From the NCBI GenBank assembly GCA_964539395.1, contig CAZIIU010000004.1, forward strand, positions 1 through 64,000: DNA of 64,000 nt, given 5' to 3'. Shown here piece by piece: positions 19,235 through 28,463 of this stretch (positions within the stretch are counted from its first letter, which is position 1; the number at the start of each line of letters is the position of its first letter). Source of the stretch: M55B112 sp964539395. Lineage in GTDB: Bacteria; Bacteroidota; Bacteroidia; Bacteroidales; GCA-2748055. A program made the position numbers and the translations under genes. Under the pieces are notes generated by a model. That model did not search any database and was not told the DNA's origin. It saw only the letters and a program-made list of their open reading frames with translations.

Positions 19235-19281
19235 GTTCAGATCTATGAAACATTTTTTAAGCCGCAAAAATTATACCAGCT

Positions 19282-19289
19282 CAAAAGTA
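19282..19289 (-). promoter_or_regulatory. Candidate -7 element for the TonB receptor gene
   Basis: Minus-strand TACTTTTG fits TAnnTTTG, about 48 bases before the receptor ATG. No clear -33 TTG was found. Confidence 0.3.
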
Positions 19290-19380
19290 TAAATAATCGA
19301 AAGAAAAAACTTTTAGGGCCAGGGTTAAAATTTAAGCCGGGTATGTTGGTAAGTTCATGCTGAATAAGATATACTTTTTA

Positions 19381-19388
19381 TAATTTTG
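19381..19388 (+). promoter_or_regulatory. Candidate -7 element for the DUF3352 cassette
   Basis: TAATTTTG fits TAnnTTTG and ends 16 bases before the ATG at 19405. A TTG at 19346-19348 is too far upstream to be a standard -33 element. Confidence 0.35.
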
Positions 19389-19404
19389 AGACTAAAGAAC
19401 AAAA

Positions 19405-22164
19405 ATGCGGAAGAGGGTTTTGATCATAACTATCCCGGCGATAACAGTTGCGTGTCTCCTGATTGTTTTATTATTCGGTAAAAGGGATAATTACCACAGA
19501 TCTTCTGCTGCTGAGGCAGTGCCTGCCAATGCAGTTATATTTATGGATCAACTTGATTTCCAATTTTTTGTGACCGACTTCAAAGAGGAAAGTCCTCTAT
19601 GGCGTGAACTGCTGACTTATGATTATTTCAGTTCATTTGACTCTTTATTCCAGCAGCTGAACAATGAGATCAGCAGAATGCCTCTGCTAAACAGTTGTGT
19701 TTCAAAAGGGAATATCAGCATTTCGATTCATCTTCTGGGAAAAGAAAAACTGGCCGCCCTGTTTTATGTTGCTCTTGGAGAAGATGTCCTGCCAGCCGAT
19801 ATCAATGCTGAAATTGGATCGGTTCTTACGCAGGATGCGATTGTTAATGAGAGAAAGTATGAGTCGGTTGTTATAAAAGATATTTCATTAAGTAATCACA
19901 CGTCCTTGAAGGGATTCTCCTATGTTATAAAAGACGGTTTATTGGTTGTCGGTACTTCATCTATGCTTATTGAGGATGCTATAAGAACATTGCAAACTGA
20001 TACTGGCATATATCATCAGGAGGGGTTTAAAAAAGTCGGATATTCAGCAGGAAAATATGTGCTGGGGCATCTTTATTTAAATTATCCCCTGCTTGATCAT
20101 CTGTTTATTCCGTTGGTCGAAGACAAATTTCGATCCGGCTTAAATTCGATTTCCGGCCTGGCTGGCTGGGGTGAATTTGATATTGATATCCGCGAAGAGG
20201 CCACGCTTCTAAATGGTATGACCTATGCAGACGAATCGATGAGAGGTTGGTTGAAACTTTTTAAAGGTCAAACACCGGTCCGGCAGGAAGCCCCTACGGT
20301 TATACCTTCAAATGCAAGTGAATTTTTTGTTGCAGGAATCAGTGATATGTCGCTACTTGCAAAACATTTCATTGAAGAGCTAAAAATCAGAGGTACTTAC
20401 GATGAATTTCAGGTTGCTGAGCGAAATGCAACCAACAGGCTGGGAGAAAATTTTTTTATGAGTTTTATTCAATTGCTCGGTGATGAGATTATTTGGTTTA
20501 CAATTGATGAGCAGAAAGATGATATTTTCAATGAAGTTGTTATGCTGGAGGTCGGTAGTCGCTCAGAGGCCAGGGACAAATTTTTACGGTGGATTTCCCT
20601 GATGGCTGCAGCAAAGAATAAAGAGGTTCAAAACTATACCAGTAGTTTTCAGCTGGACGAGCAGGTCAGTTATAACATTTATTCGTTTCCCGAATTATTC
20701 TTTCAAAAGGGAATTTTCGGCAGACTGATCAAGCAACATTTCGCCTTTTATGACAAATATGTCATTTTAAGTAATTCCCCGCGTGCTGTTTCACGAACAA
20801 TTTACCAGAACACGCTTCATAAAACCCTGAGTAATGAGTTGTATTATTCTGATTTAAATAACCTGATTTCATCAAAGTCAAACATATTGTACCTCTTGCA
20901 GCCTGCAAGTTATTTCTCAAGGCAGAGCCATTTATTGAAGGATGATGTACAACAATTAGCCGGACAATTAACAGCTACCTTCAGTAAGATCCCCGGAGTT
21001 ATTATTCAATATGTTAACCAGGATGATATGTTTTATTCCAGCATCAGTCTCAGTTTTGCCCCTCAATTCAAGGAGAAGGCGCATACAGTCTGGGAATCTT
21101 TACTCGATTCAATGGCGACAGGTAAGCCATGGCTGGTTACCAATCATAATACATATGAAAAGGAGATTCTTGTCCAGGATTTAGGAAACTCACTTTATCT
21201 TATAAACAGTACCGGCAGGGTTTTATGGAAAATAAGACTCGACAGCCCATTGCAGGGTGAAGTATATCAGGTTGATTATTACAACAATGGCAAATTGCAG
21301 TACCTGTTTAACACTGTTAAGGGAATCCATTTGATCGACAGGAATGGCAATTATGTGGAGCGATATCCGGTAAAGTTGCGGTCTGATGCAACCAATGGTA
21401 TTGCATTGTTTGACTATGATAAAAGAAGAGAATACAGGATATTTGTAGCATGCGAAAATAGAAAGATGTATGTTTATGATCTGAAAGGTAATATTGTTAC
21501 AGGCTGGACTTTTAGCGGATCAGAGGGAATCGTGGTAAAACCGGCACAACATTTCAGGATAGCAGATAAAGATTATATTGTTTTTTCAGATCCTGTAAGG
21601 CCCTATATACTTGATAGAAAAGGTGAAGAACGTACCAGGGTGAAGGAGCCTGTGATTGTTTCTGAGAAGAATGAATTTTATCTGAACATGAATACTTCTG
21701 GTACAGGACCCCGGTTTATTACAACTGACCCATCGGGAAATGTTCTTGGGATTAATATGAGTGGTGAAGTTGAGCGGGTTCATGAGCATTCTGCAACATC
21801 TGACCATTTTTTCCGGCTAAAGGATATCAACCAGGATGGGCAGCCGGAGTTGATATTTGCTGATAAAAATTTGCTTGAAGTAATTGACTTAAAAGGGAAA
21901 AGACTTTTTTCTTTCAAAATAAACAACGATATTGCTACATTACCGGATATATACGAGTTTTCTGCAACTGATCTGAAAATTGGTCTCACGGATGCAGACA
22001 ACAATAAAATCTATCTGGTTAATTCTGACGGTTCCCTGTATGAAGGTTTTCCCCTTGAGGGAAATACCAGATACAGCATCGGGTATTTTGCAGGATCCGA
22101 CAGCAGATTCAACCTGGTAGTGGGAAGCCAAAATGGATTTTTGTATAATTATTCAATTGAATAG
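19405..22164 (+). CDS. Membrane-anchored DUF3352-like protein with C-terminal beta-propeller-like domain
   Basis: A 919-residue protein. Residues 5-24 form a single membrane helix after MRKR, with no cleavage site, so it is probably anchored in the inner membrane and faces the periplasm. Residues about 30-560 resemble DUF3352 (VPANAVIFMDQ near the start; repeated SFSxVIKDGLLVVGTS-type units). Residues about 570-919 look like a PQQ/FG-GAP-type propeller: DLGNSLYLINSTGRVLWKIRL, KMYVYDLKGNIVTGW, and DINQDGQPELIFADK, which resembles a Ca-binding FG-GAP loop. It is the first gene of a three-gene run; 2 bases separate it from the lipoprotein gene. Biological role unknown. Confidence 0.7.
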   Translation: MRKRVLIITIPAITVACLLIVLLFGKRDNYHRSSAAEAVPANAVIFMDQLDFQFFVTDFKEESPLWRELLTYDYFSSFDSLFQQLNNEISRMPLLNSCVSKGNISISIHLLGKEKLAALFYVALGEDVLPADINAEIGSVLTQDAIVNERKYESVVIKDISLSNHTSLKGFSYVIKDGLLVVGTSSMLIEDAIRTLQTDTGIYHQEGFKKVGYSAGKYVLGHLYLNYPLLDHLFIPLVEDKFRSGLNSISGLAGWGEFDIDIREEATLLNGMTYADESMRGWLKLFKGQTPVRQEAPTVIPSNASEFFVAGISDMSLLAKHFIEELKIRGTYDEFQVAERNATNRLGENFFMSFIQLLGDEIIWFTIDEQKDDIFNEVVMLEVGSRSEARDKFLRWISLMAAAKNKEVQNYTSSFQLDEQVSYNIYSFPELFFQKGIFGRLIKQHFAFYDKYVILSNSPRAVSRTIYQNTLHKTLSNELYYSDLNNLISSKSNILYLLQPASYFSRQSHLLKDDVQQLAGQLTATFSKIPGVIIQYVNQDDMFYSSISLSFAPQFKEKAHTVWESLLDSMATGKPWLVTNHNTYEKEILVQDLGNSLYLINSTGRVLWKIRLDSPLQGEVYQVDYYNNGKLQYLFNTVKGIHLIDRNGNYVERYPVKLRSDATNGIALFDYDKRREYRIFVACENRKMYVYDLKGNIVTGWTFSGSEGIVVKPAQHFRIADKDYIVFSDPVRPYILDRKGEERTRVKEPVIVSEKNEFYLNMNTSGTGPRFITTDPSGNVLGINMSGEVERVHEHSATSDHFFRLKDINQDGQPELIFADKNLLEVIDLKGKRLFSFKINNDIATLPDIYEFSATDLKIGLTDADNNKIYLVNSDGSLYEGFPLEGNTRYSIGYFAGSDSRFNLVVGSQNGFLYNYSIE

Positions 22165-22166
22165 TC

Positions 22167-23825
22167 ATGAAAACTAATCTGGGCAGAGTTATAATTCTTG
22201 GTGTTGTTTCAGGATTCATCACCTGGTCATGTGATGGGTACCTGGATCAGTTCAACCTCGACAAATTGTCAACAGATATCGAAATATCACCCTCAATTGC
22301 GGCCCCCACAGCTTTCGGGAGTTTCAGTATTCAGGATATACTTGAGGCAATCAATGATTCATCCGGACTGGTTTCCGTTGGAGATGGGGACCTGATCCGG
22401 ATTTATTATTCCGATACAGCTTTCTCCGTGTATGCTGAGGAGCTCATTGAAATCCCCAATAAAATTGCCTCAGAGACCTATATTCAATCGGATGTCGATA
22501 TCCCTGCATGGGGAGGTATTTTTATTGGAGAACAGTATACCTTTCTAAAAGATGAAGTATTGTCTTTTTCAATTGAACCGGAGGATCGGATTGACAGTAT
22601 TCTGATTAAGTCAGGATTCCTGAAGCTTCATACCTATAGTGAGTTTCATCATTCAGGAGAACTGAACATTAGAAGCAGCAACATATTAGATGAAAATGGT
22701 GATACCCTGGATATAACTTTCACTATCAGTGAGGAAAACGGAACATTTGAGGATCTTTCAGGATATAAGATAATAATGGAAACAATTGATAACGAGGCAG
22801 TAGCTGTTATAAATTTCAAACTGACGCTTACCAAATCGGAAGCCGGAATTTCTGTAGATGAAGAGGCCGGTGTAATTCTCTCTTTTGAAGATATCAAGTA
22901 CAGTAAAGTATTTGGCCATTTTGCATCAAGGGAGATTATCGAAATGAACGAATCTATAGATATTGGCTTTTTTGACAATTTGGATGAGATACCCGATATC
23001 TATTTTGAGGATCCGCAGTTCAATATTGCGGCACACAATTCTTTTGGAATACCAATTTTGTTGGAGATTGACAGCTTCAGGACCAGATCATTAAAGGATG
23101 GAGCGTACACCGACCTGGTTTTCAGGAATGATACAATGAATCCTTTTGAAATAGGCGCTCCGACAGTTGATATGCTTGGACAGGTTGTTACGACGGAAAG
23201 GAATTATAATAAAACGACAACCACTATTGACGAGCTGTTGTCGGATGTGCCAGACAAAGTGGATTTTGCATTCACGGCCAAATCTGACACGAATTCAGCG
23301 GGGAACCATTTTTTGTTAGATACCAGCAGGATGGTAATTGAGGCAGATGTCATCCTTCCAATTTGGTTCAGAACGAGCGGGTATACAATTAGAGATACGT
23401 TAGATATAGACCTTGAGAGCATTCTATCTGATGTAAGTTTTATAGATAGTCTTGGATTCAGGCTGACAACAATCAACGAATGGCCCCTGGAATTGTCTGT
23501 TCAGCTGTTTTTCCTGGATCAATCCGGGAATACTCTCAGTACCCTGTTCCAGGAGCAGTCTATTCTGATTGATGCCGCTCCAGTTGATTCCGAAGGGGAT
23601 TTGGAGGAAACATTACTGACTCCCTTTGTGGTTGAGGTACAGAAAACGAAAGAGGACCTGGAAGTTGTTGAAGGGGCAAGAAAAATGATGCTGGTTGCAA
23701 AGGTTGTAACGTCGGAGAACCTTAATCCCCCGGTGCCGGTAAAACTGTTAAGCAGGTACATGTTGAATTATCAGCTTTCGGTTTATGCTGACCTCAGGAT
23801 TAATCCGGCTGAATTAGATTTTTAG
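22167..23825 (+). CDS. Hypothetical secreted beta-rich lipoprotein
   Basis: I do not recognise a named family. The 552 residues begin with a hydrophobic signal ending TWSC, a loose lipobox with Cys22 as candidate lipid site. The mature sequence is acidic, rich in Ile, Asp and Ser, and looks all-beta: repeated phrases such as ILIKSGFLKLHTYSEFHHSGELNIR and LPIWFRTSGYTIRDTLDIDLES resemble stacked sandwich domains. No cysteine-rich or catalytic motif is evident. Position between an inner-membrane propeller protein and a DUF5723 outer-membrane protein suggests a structural or assembly role in the envelope; this is inference. Confidence 0.6.
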   Translation: MKTNLGRVIILGVVSGFITWSCDGYLDQFNLDKLSTDIEISPSIAAPTAFGSFSIQDILEAINDSSGLVSVGDGDLIRIYYSDTAFSVYAEELIEIPNKIASETYIQSDVDIPAWGGIFIGEQYTFLKDEVLSFSIEPEDRIDSILIKSGFLKLHTYSEFHHSGELNIRSSNILDENGDTLDITFTISEENGTFEDLSGYKIIMETIDNEAVAVINFKLTLTKSEAGISVDEEAGVILSFEDIKYSKVFGHFASREIIEMNESIDIGFFDNLDEIPDIYFEDPQFNIAAHNSFGIPILLEIDSFRTRSLKDGAYTDLVFRNDTMNPFEIGAPTVDMLGQVVTTERNYNKTTTTIDELLSDVPDKVDFAFTAKSDTNSAGNHFLLDTSRMVIEADVILPIWFRTSGYTIRDTLDIDLESILSDVSFIDSLGFRLTTINEWPLELSVQLFFLDQSGNTLSTLFQEQSILIDAAPVDSEGDLEETLLTPFVVEVQKTKEDLEVVEGARKMMLVAKVVTSENLNPPVPVKLLSRYMLNYQLSVYADLRINPAELDF

Positions 23826-23861
23826 TAGAAAAATGCATTTGTAAAACCACAATTCGAATCT

Positions 23862-25310
23862 ATGAAAAGCTTCAAGCGATTTTTTGTATCAGGCACAATC
23901 ATGCTGTCGTCGATGCTTATTACAGTTGATGCGCAGATTTCAAATTCCTTGTTCTTCATGCCCGGAGTACCCCAGTCGAACCGGATCAATCCGGCTATTC
24001 AACCTGGGTGTGGTTTTTACCTGGGGTTTCCTGCAATGGCCCCTGTGAGGTTCCAGGTGAATTCAAGTTCTCTTGCATTTAATGATGTAATATATCATAA
24101 CTCAGATATCGATTCTCTGATCACATTTTTACACCCTCTTGGAGATAAAAATGCTTTTCTGAATGGACTGGATGATGTGAATTTTTTACTTACAAATTTC
24201 GGAACATCATTGGGATCATTTGGGTTCAGGGCCGGTAAAAGTTTCATTTCGGTTGACCTCACAACCAGGGTGGACGGAACCATCTTTTATCCGAAAGGTA
24301 TCTTTGAGTTTGTTTTGAACGGGGCTCCCGATGGTTCTGACATTTCTCTCAGTGGTATCGGAGCCGATGTGAACATTTTTAATGAATTTTCCATTGGCTG
24401 GTCGAGGAAGGATTTTTTTATTCCCAACCTGGATTTTGGCATCCGGGGTAAGGCATTATTAGGTGTGGCCAATATTTCAACCAAGAACTCCAACTTTGAT
24501 CTTACCACATCGCTTGATGAGTGGAATTTGGAAACTAAAATGCAGATTAATGCAGCTGCCCCGCCATTTGTTACGTTCAACGAGGATTTGGACAGTGATG
24601 ATGGACCGATAATAATTGACGAAGATTTTTTTGATACAGCACCCGTCATGGAGATTGCAAAAAGCATCATCAGTCCCGACAGGTTCGGACTGGCTCTGGA
24701 TGCTGGCATCAATTACAGGATTATACCGCAATTGCTTTTAAGTGCATCTGTGCTGGACATCGGAGGTATCAATTGGAACAATACTGTAGAAGGCTTATTC
24801 GATTTTAGATATGATTTCACTGGTATTGAGGTCAATCCTTTTACAGGAGTTGACTCTACATTTATAAATGAACTTACAGACTCCCTGTTAAATTCCTATG
24901 ATTATCGTCCGGGTAAACCCTATTTCTCAAGGTTGAATCCTAAATTGTTTATTGGAGCTTCCTATTATCCGATCGAGAAAATCGGGTTCGGGTTGCTATC
25001 CCGAACCGATTTTCTAAACGAAAGAATTTCGCAGCAATTTACAGGAACTGTTAATATGACCACAGGAAAATTCATCAATTTATCATTGAGTTATTCTTAC
25101 ATTTCGAGCTCTTTTAACAATATTGGCGCGGGTTTATCATTTAATGTGGGGTTTTTGAATATGTATCTGATCTCCGATAATATTCTCAGCGGAGCATTAA
25201 CACCTCTGAACACACAATCGGTAAACCTTTGGTTTGGGCTGAATATAACTGCTGGATGGAAGAGGCTAGAGAAAAGGGTAAAGGCTGTTGACAGACCCAT
25301 GATACAATAA
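23862..25310 (+). CDS. DUF5723-like outer-membrane protein
   Basis: A 482-residue protein with an N-terminal signal (about residues 1-24, ending VDAQ). The mature start, FFMPGVPQSNRINPAIQPGC, resembles DUF5723/PorV-like Bacteroidota barrels, in which the protein opens with a short N-P-A motif after the signal. Alternating strands continue to the C-terminus (INLSLSYSYISSSFNNIGAGLSFNVG), consistent with a beta-barrel of about 14 or more strands. Thirty-six bases separate it from the lipoprotein gene. A role in outer-membrane transport or surface display is possible, but there is no direct evidence. Confidence 0.65.
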   Translation: MKSFKRFFVSGTIMLSSMLITVDAQISNSLFFMPGVPQSNRINPAIQPGCGFYLGFPAMAPVRFQVNSSSLAFNDVIYHNSDIDSLITFLHPLGDKNAFLNGLDDVNFLLTNFGTSLGSFGFRAGKSFISVDLTTRVDGTIFYPKGIFEFVLNGAPDGSDISLSGIGADVNIFNEFSIGWSRKDFFIPNLDFGIRGKALLGVANISTKNSNFDLTTSLDEWNLETKMQINAAAPPFVTFNEDLDSDDGPIIIDEDFFDTAPVMEIAKSIISPDRFGLALDAGINYRIIPQLLLSASVLDIGGINWNNTVEGLFDFRYDFTGIEVNPFTGVDSTFINELTDSLLNSYDYRPGKPYFSRLNPKLFIGASYYPIEKIGFGLLSRTDFLNERISQQFTGTVNMTTGKFINLSLSYSYISSSFNNIGAGLSFNVGFLNMYLISDNILSGALTPLNTQSVNLWFGLNITAGWKRLEKRVKAVDRPMIQ

Positions 25311-25373
25311 CAATAAGTCCAGGTGGGTTAACTTCCCTTATTTGATTCTCCCCGGTCGGTTGATGAAAAGATG

Positions 25374-26129
25374 CTATCTCCGGATTTTTTTTATATGTTG
25401 GGCCATTGCAGTTGCAAAAACGAAATTGTTTAAGGCCTCATTATCGGTATGAAGCACATCCTCCTTCGATCCTTCCCAGGATTTACAGCCATTGTAGATA
25501 TAAACCACTTTATCACCAATCTCCAGCACCGAGTTCATATCATGGGAGTTAACAATTGTTGTAATATCATACTCTTTTGTAATGTCACTGATGAGGTTAT
25601 CAATCCGGATGGCAGTTTTGGGATCCAGGCCGGAATTAGGTTCATCACAGAAAAGATAACGGGGTTCCAGGGCGATTGCCCTGGCGATGGCGGCTCTTTT
25701 ACGCATTCCCCCGCTCAATTCTGCAGGGGTCATACCATTCGTACCTGTCAGTCCCACCCTGTCGAGGCAGAAATTGACTCTCTTAAGTTTTGATGCATGG
25801 GAATCGTTTGTGAACATATTCAGAGGAAACATTACATTCTCTTCAACAGTCAGGGAATCAAAAAGTGCCGCTCCCTGGAACAGCATTCCCATCTGTTTTC
25901 GAAGCTCATGCTTCTCCCGTGTGCCCATAGCTGTGAAGTTGTTATTATCATACCAGATTTCGCCACTATCAACAGGCATCAGGCCGACTATAGATTTCAT
26001 CAGTACCGTTTTACCGGATCCGCTGCCACCAATAACTAAATTACATTTTCCTTTTTCGAGGGTTACTGACAGATCGTTAAGAACCCATTGGTCACCAAAC
26101 TTTTTATAGATATTCCTGAGCTCTATCAA
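25374..26129 (-). CDS. MlaF-like ABC transporter ATP-binding protein
   Basis: A 251-residue ATPase of the Mla/MCE phospholipid transport type. Walker A is GGSGSGKTV near residue 33, the signature is LSGGMRKRAAIARA, Walker B is YLFCDEPNSGLDP, and the H-loop region is IVNSHDMNSV. The RKR after the signature and the sequence DEPNSGLDP are typical of MlaF. It overlaps the MlaE permease gene by 4 bases (ATGA), so they form a translationally coupled pair. An MCE-domain substrate-binding protein (MlaD) is not encoded here. Likely role: lipid traffic between the two membranes. Confidence 0.88.
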   Translation of the reverse strand: MIELRNIYKKFGDQWVLNDLSVTLEKGKCNLVIGGSGSGKTVLMKSIVGLMPVDSGEIWYDNNNFTAMGTREKHELRKQMGMLFQGAALFDSLTVEENVMFPLNMFTNDSHASKLKRVNFCLDRVGLTGTNGMTPAELSGGMRKRAAIARAIALEPRYLFCDEPNSGLDPKTAIRIDNLISDITKEYDITTIVNSHDMNSVLEIGDKVVYIYNGCKSWEGSKEDVLHTDNEALNNFVFATAMAQHIKKIRR

Positions 26130-26869
26130 TGTAGTATGATGTTTGTAAGAACAAGATTGGCAAACAGGATAAAGATGCTGCTCATTACAACTGCCCTGGT
26201 GCTTGATTTTCCGACCTGAACTGCTCCTCCTTCAACAAAATACCCAAAATATCCTGCAATGGTAGCAATTATGAAACCATAAAATGCAGCTTTCACCATC
26301 GCGTATGTTAAATAATATGGATAAAACACATATTGGATCCCATAAATATAATCTGCCACCGGTATGTTATTTCCAGTGAGACAGATCAGGTAACCACCGA
26401 GCAAACCAACAGCCACACTCAGGGCACAAAGTACAGGCAGAAAGATAACCATTGCTATCAGTTTGGGGAGTACAAGAAATGCCGCAGAATTGATCCCCAT
26501 TACCTCCAGGGCATCAATTTGTTCGGTTACACGCATCATACCTATTTCTGAAGCTATACTTGAGCCACTTTTACCAGCAATTACCAGTCCAACCATCGTT
26601 GAAGAGAATTCAAGGAGTAGAGAATCCCTTACCGTTACACCCACAATGTATCTCGGAAGCCAGGGATTTTCAATATTGAAGTTAGTTTGTATAGTGATCG
26701 CAGCACCTACAAAAAGTGATATTATGGTGATAATACCGATTGATCCCAGGCCATGAATTTCCATTTCACGAATAGTCTGCCGGTAATAGATCGACATTTT
26801 TTCCGGTTTGGAAAAAATGCTTTTCAGCAGTACCAAGTATTTACCGACTGATGACAGGATGGTTGACAT
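26126..26869 (-). CDS. MlaE-family ABC transporter permease
   Basis: A 247-residue integral membrane protein from the ATG at 26869; a 12-residue upstream extension lacks family similarity. Five or six hydrophobic helices are visible. The MlaE core is recognisable in GKSGSSIASEIGMMRVTEQIDALEVMGIN, the most conserved loop of the family, and near the end in GYFGYFVEGGAVQVG followed by SSTRAVVMSSIFILFANL. It forms the membrane part of a lipid transporter with the overlapping MlaF gene downstream. Confidence 0.9.
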   Translation of the reverse strand: MSTILSSVGKYLVLLKSIFSKPEKMSIYYRQTIREMEIHGLGSIGIITIISLFVGAAITIQTNFNIENPWLPRYIVGVTVRDSLLLEFSSTMVGLVIAGKSGSSIASEIGMMRVTEQIDALEVMGINSAAFLVLPKLIAMVIFLPVLCALSVAVGLLGGYLICLTGNNIPVADYIYGIQYVFYPYYLTYAMVKAAFYGFIIATIAGYFGYFVEGGAVQVGKSSTRAVVMSSIFILFANLVLTNIILH

Positions 26870-27015
26870 ATGGTAAAAATACAAATAATTATTGCGCAAT
26901 TTCAATAATCAGGAGCGAACTGATCGATGGATTGATCCTCAACCTTTTTTTAAACATACAATGACCCCATTCTGCGTATAATTTCTTATCTTTTGACTTC
27001 AAATTATCCAAAATT

Positions 27016-28110
27016 ATGAACAGTACGTATTATGCCATAATTATGGCAGGAGGTATAGGCAGCCGATTCTGGCCGCTTAGCAGGGAGAAATTTCCGAAGC
27101 AGTTTATTGACATACTGGGAATTGGAAAGACGTTGTTGCAGCAGACTGTTGAAAGATTCGGGGAATTAATCCCGGCGGAAAACATATATATTGTGAGTAA
27201 CGCCGGTTACAAAGATATCATCATCAGTCAGCTTCCCTCCGTTCCCATTGAGAATATTCTGCTGGAGCCTTCCAGAAGAAATACTGCACCATGTATTGAT
27301 TATGCCAATTTCAGGATACAGATGAGGGATCCTGATGCTAAGATTATTGTGGCGCCGTCAGATCATCTGATAATAAAGGAGGAGGCCTTTTTAACCCAGG
27401 TAAAAAATGGGCTTGAGTTTGTGGGTGGGAAGAATGCCCTGCTTACACTGGGTATAAAGCCAAGCAGACCTGAAACCGGATATGGGTATATTCAGGCAAT
27501 TCAGAAGAGTGTTCCGGGTTATGAAAAGTGGGGTCTGAAAAGGGTAAAAACTTTTACTGAGAAGCCTGACCTGGAGTTGGCACAACTCTTTTATGAAAGT
27601 GGGGAGTTTTACTGGAATTCGGGAATCTTTTTCTGGTCGCTTCCTACAATCATGAAGGCATTTGAGAAATATATTCCTGAAGTGCATGTATTGTTTGAAG
27701 GAGGTGTTGGGAAATATGGTACAAGTGATGAGCAGAAGTTTATCGAGGATGCATATGCACGTTGCAGGAATATCAGCATCGATTATGCGATCATGGAGAA
27801 GGCTGAAAATGTGTATGTAATGGTTTCTGATATTGGTTGGTCTGATTTGGGTACATGGGGTTCGTTGTTTGAACAGATGGAGGCTGATCAACAAGGAAAT
27901 GCAATTAACGGAAAGCATGTTTTCACTTACAATTCTTCCGGAAATATTATCAATGTTTCAGATGATAAACTGGTGCTGCTCCAGGGGCTTGAGGGGCATA
28001 TTATTGTAGATTCAAAGGATGTATTATTGATATGTAAATTGGAGGAAGAACAGCGGATCAAGGAGTTTGTCAACGATATCAGATCAAATTTGGGTGACAA
28101 GTATATATGA
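27016..28110 (+). CDS. manC: Mannose-1-phosphate guanylyltransferase
   Basis: Makes GDP-mannose from mannose-1-phosphate and GTP, for surface glycans. The 364 residues contain only the nucleotidyltransferase domain, without the isomerase half of bifunctional enzymes. The pyrophosphorylase motif GGIGSRFWPLSREKFPKQF is at residues 12-30. The segments EPSRRNTAPCI, PSDHLI, FTEKPD and YWNSGIFFW are family-specific. It is monocistronic and ends 84 bases before a strong hairpin. Products may feed O-antigen-type sugars together with the nucleotide-sugar operon at 51-57 kb. Confidence 0.93.
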   Translation: MNSTYYAIIMAGGIGSRFWPLSREKFPKQFIDILGIGKTLLQQTVERFGELIPAENIYIVSNAGYKDIIISQLPSVPIENILLEPSRRNTAPCIDYANFRIQMRDPDAKIIVAPSDHLIIKEEAFLTQVKNGLEFVGGKNALLTLGIKPSRPETGYGYIQAIQKSVPGYEKWGLKRVKTFTEKPDLELAQLFYESGEFYWNSGIFFWSLPTIMKAFEKYIPEVHVLFEGGVGKYGTSDEQKFIEDAYARCRNISIDYAIMEKAENVYVMVSDIGWSDLGTWGSLFEQMEADQQGNAINGKHVFTYNSSGNIINVSDDKLVLLQGLEGHIIVDSKDVLLICKLEEEQRIKEFVNDIRSNLGDKYI

Positions 28111-28193
28111 TTGTCATTTCCGTTATACATGTGACTGATTATGGAAATTACGGGCCGAACGCCGGTATAGTTTCCATCGGAGTAGGGAAAAGA

Positions 28194-28225
28194 AAGAGGC
28201 TCTTCCGTTTATGAGAGAGCCTCTT
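28194..28225. terminator. Bidirectional intrinsic terminator between manC and gldN
   Basis: AAGAGGCTCT (28194-28203) pairs perfectly with AGAGCCTCTT (28216-28225) across a 12-base loop, a 10-bp stem. A T-rich run (TTGTATTGTTTAATATT) follows for manC; A-rich sequence lies on the other side for minus-strand transcripts. It is placed between two convergent genes, as expected for a shared terminator. Confidence 0.75.
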
Positions 28226-28244
28226 GTATTGTTTAATATTATTT

Positions 28245-28463
28245 TTTTAGTATTCNNNNNNNNNNNNNNNNNNNNNNNNNNNNNNNNNNNNNNNNNNNNN
28301 NNNNNNNNNNNNNNNNNNNNNNNNNNNNNNNNNNNNNNNNNNNNNNNNNNNNNNNCCAGAGGTCTTTTAGTATTCCCAGAGGTCTTTTAGTATTCCCAGA
28401 GGTCTTTTAGTATTCCCAGAGGTCTTTTAGATTCCCAGAGGTCTTTTAATATTCCCAGAGGTC
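28245..28463. repeat. 20-bp tandem repeat (minisatellite) at the 3' end of gldN
   Basis: Unit CCAGAGGTCTTTTAGTATTC. Three identical 20-base copies occupy 28356-28375, 28376-28395 and 28396-28415. A 19-base copy lacking one T is at 28416-28434, and a copy with AAT in place of AGT is at 28435-28454. A partial copy (CCAGAGGTC) ends at 28463. On the left of the N run, 28245-28255 match the last 11 bases of the unit, so the array continues through the gap. The last two units lie in gldN: read on the minus strand the unit encodes D-L-W-E-Y-stop, the natural end of GldN. The array therefore seems to be an outward amplification of the gene's final codons. Confidence 0.9.
28256..28355. other. Assembly gap of 100 N
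   Basis: Exactly 100 undetermined bases, the conventional filler for a gap of unknown size. Both edges are in the same tandem repeat, which explains the failed assembly. Confidence 0.98.

Larger units (their letters stand above)
28111..28445. other. Convergent intergenic region with terminator, tandem repeat and sequence gap
   Basis: No gene lies between manC and gldN. The stretch contains about 80 bases of unique sequence, a bidirectional hairpin, the left edge of a 20-bp tandem array, 100 undetermined bases and the right part of the array. The true length is unknown because of the gap. Confidence 0.85.
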
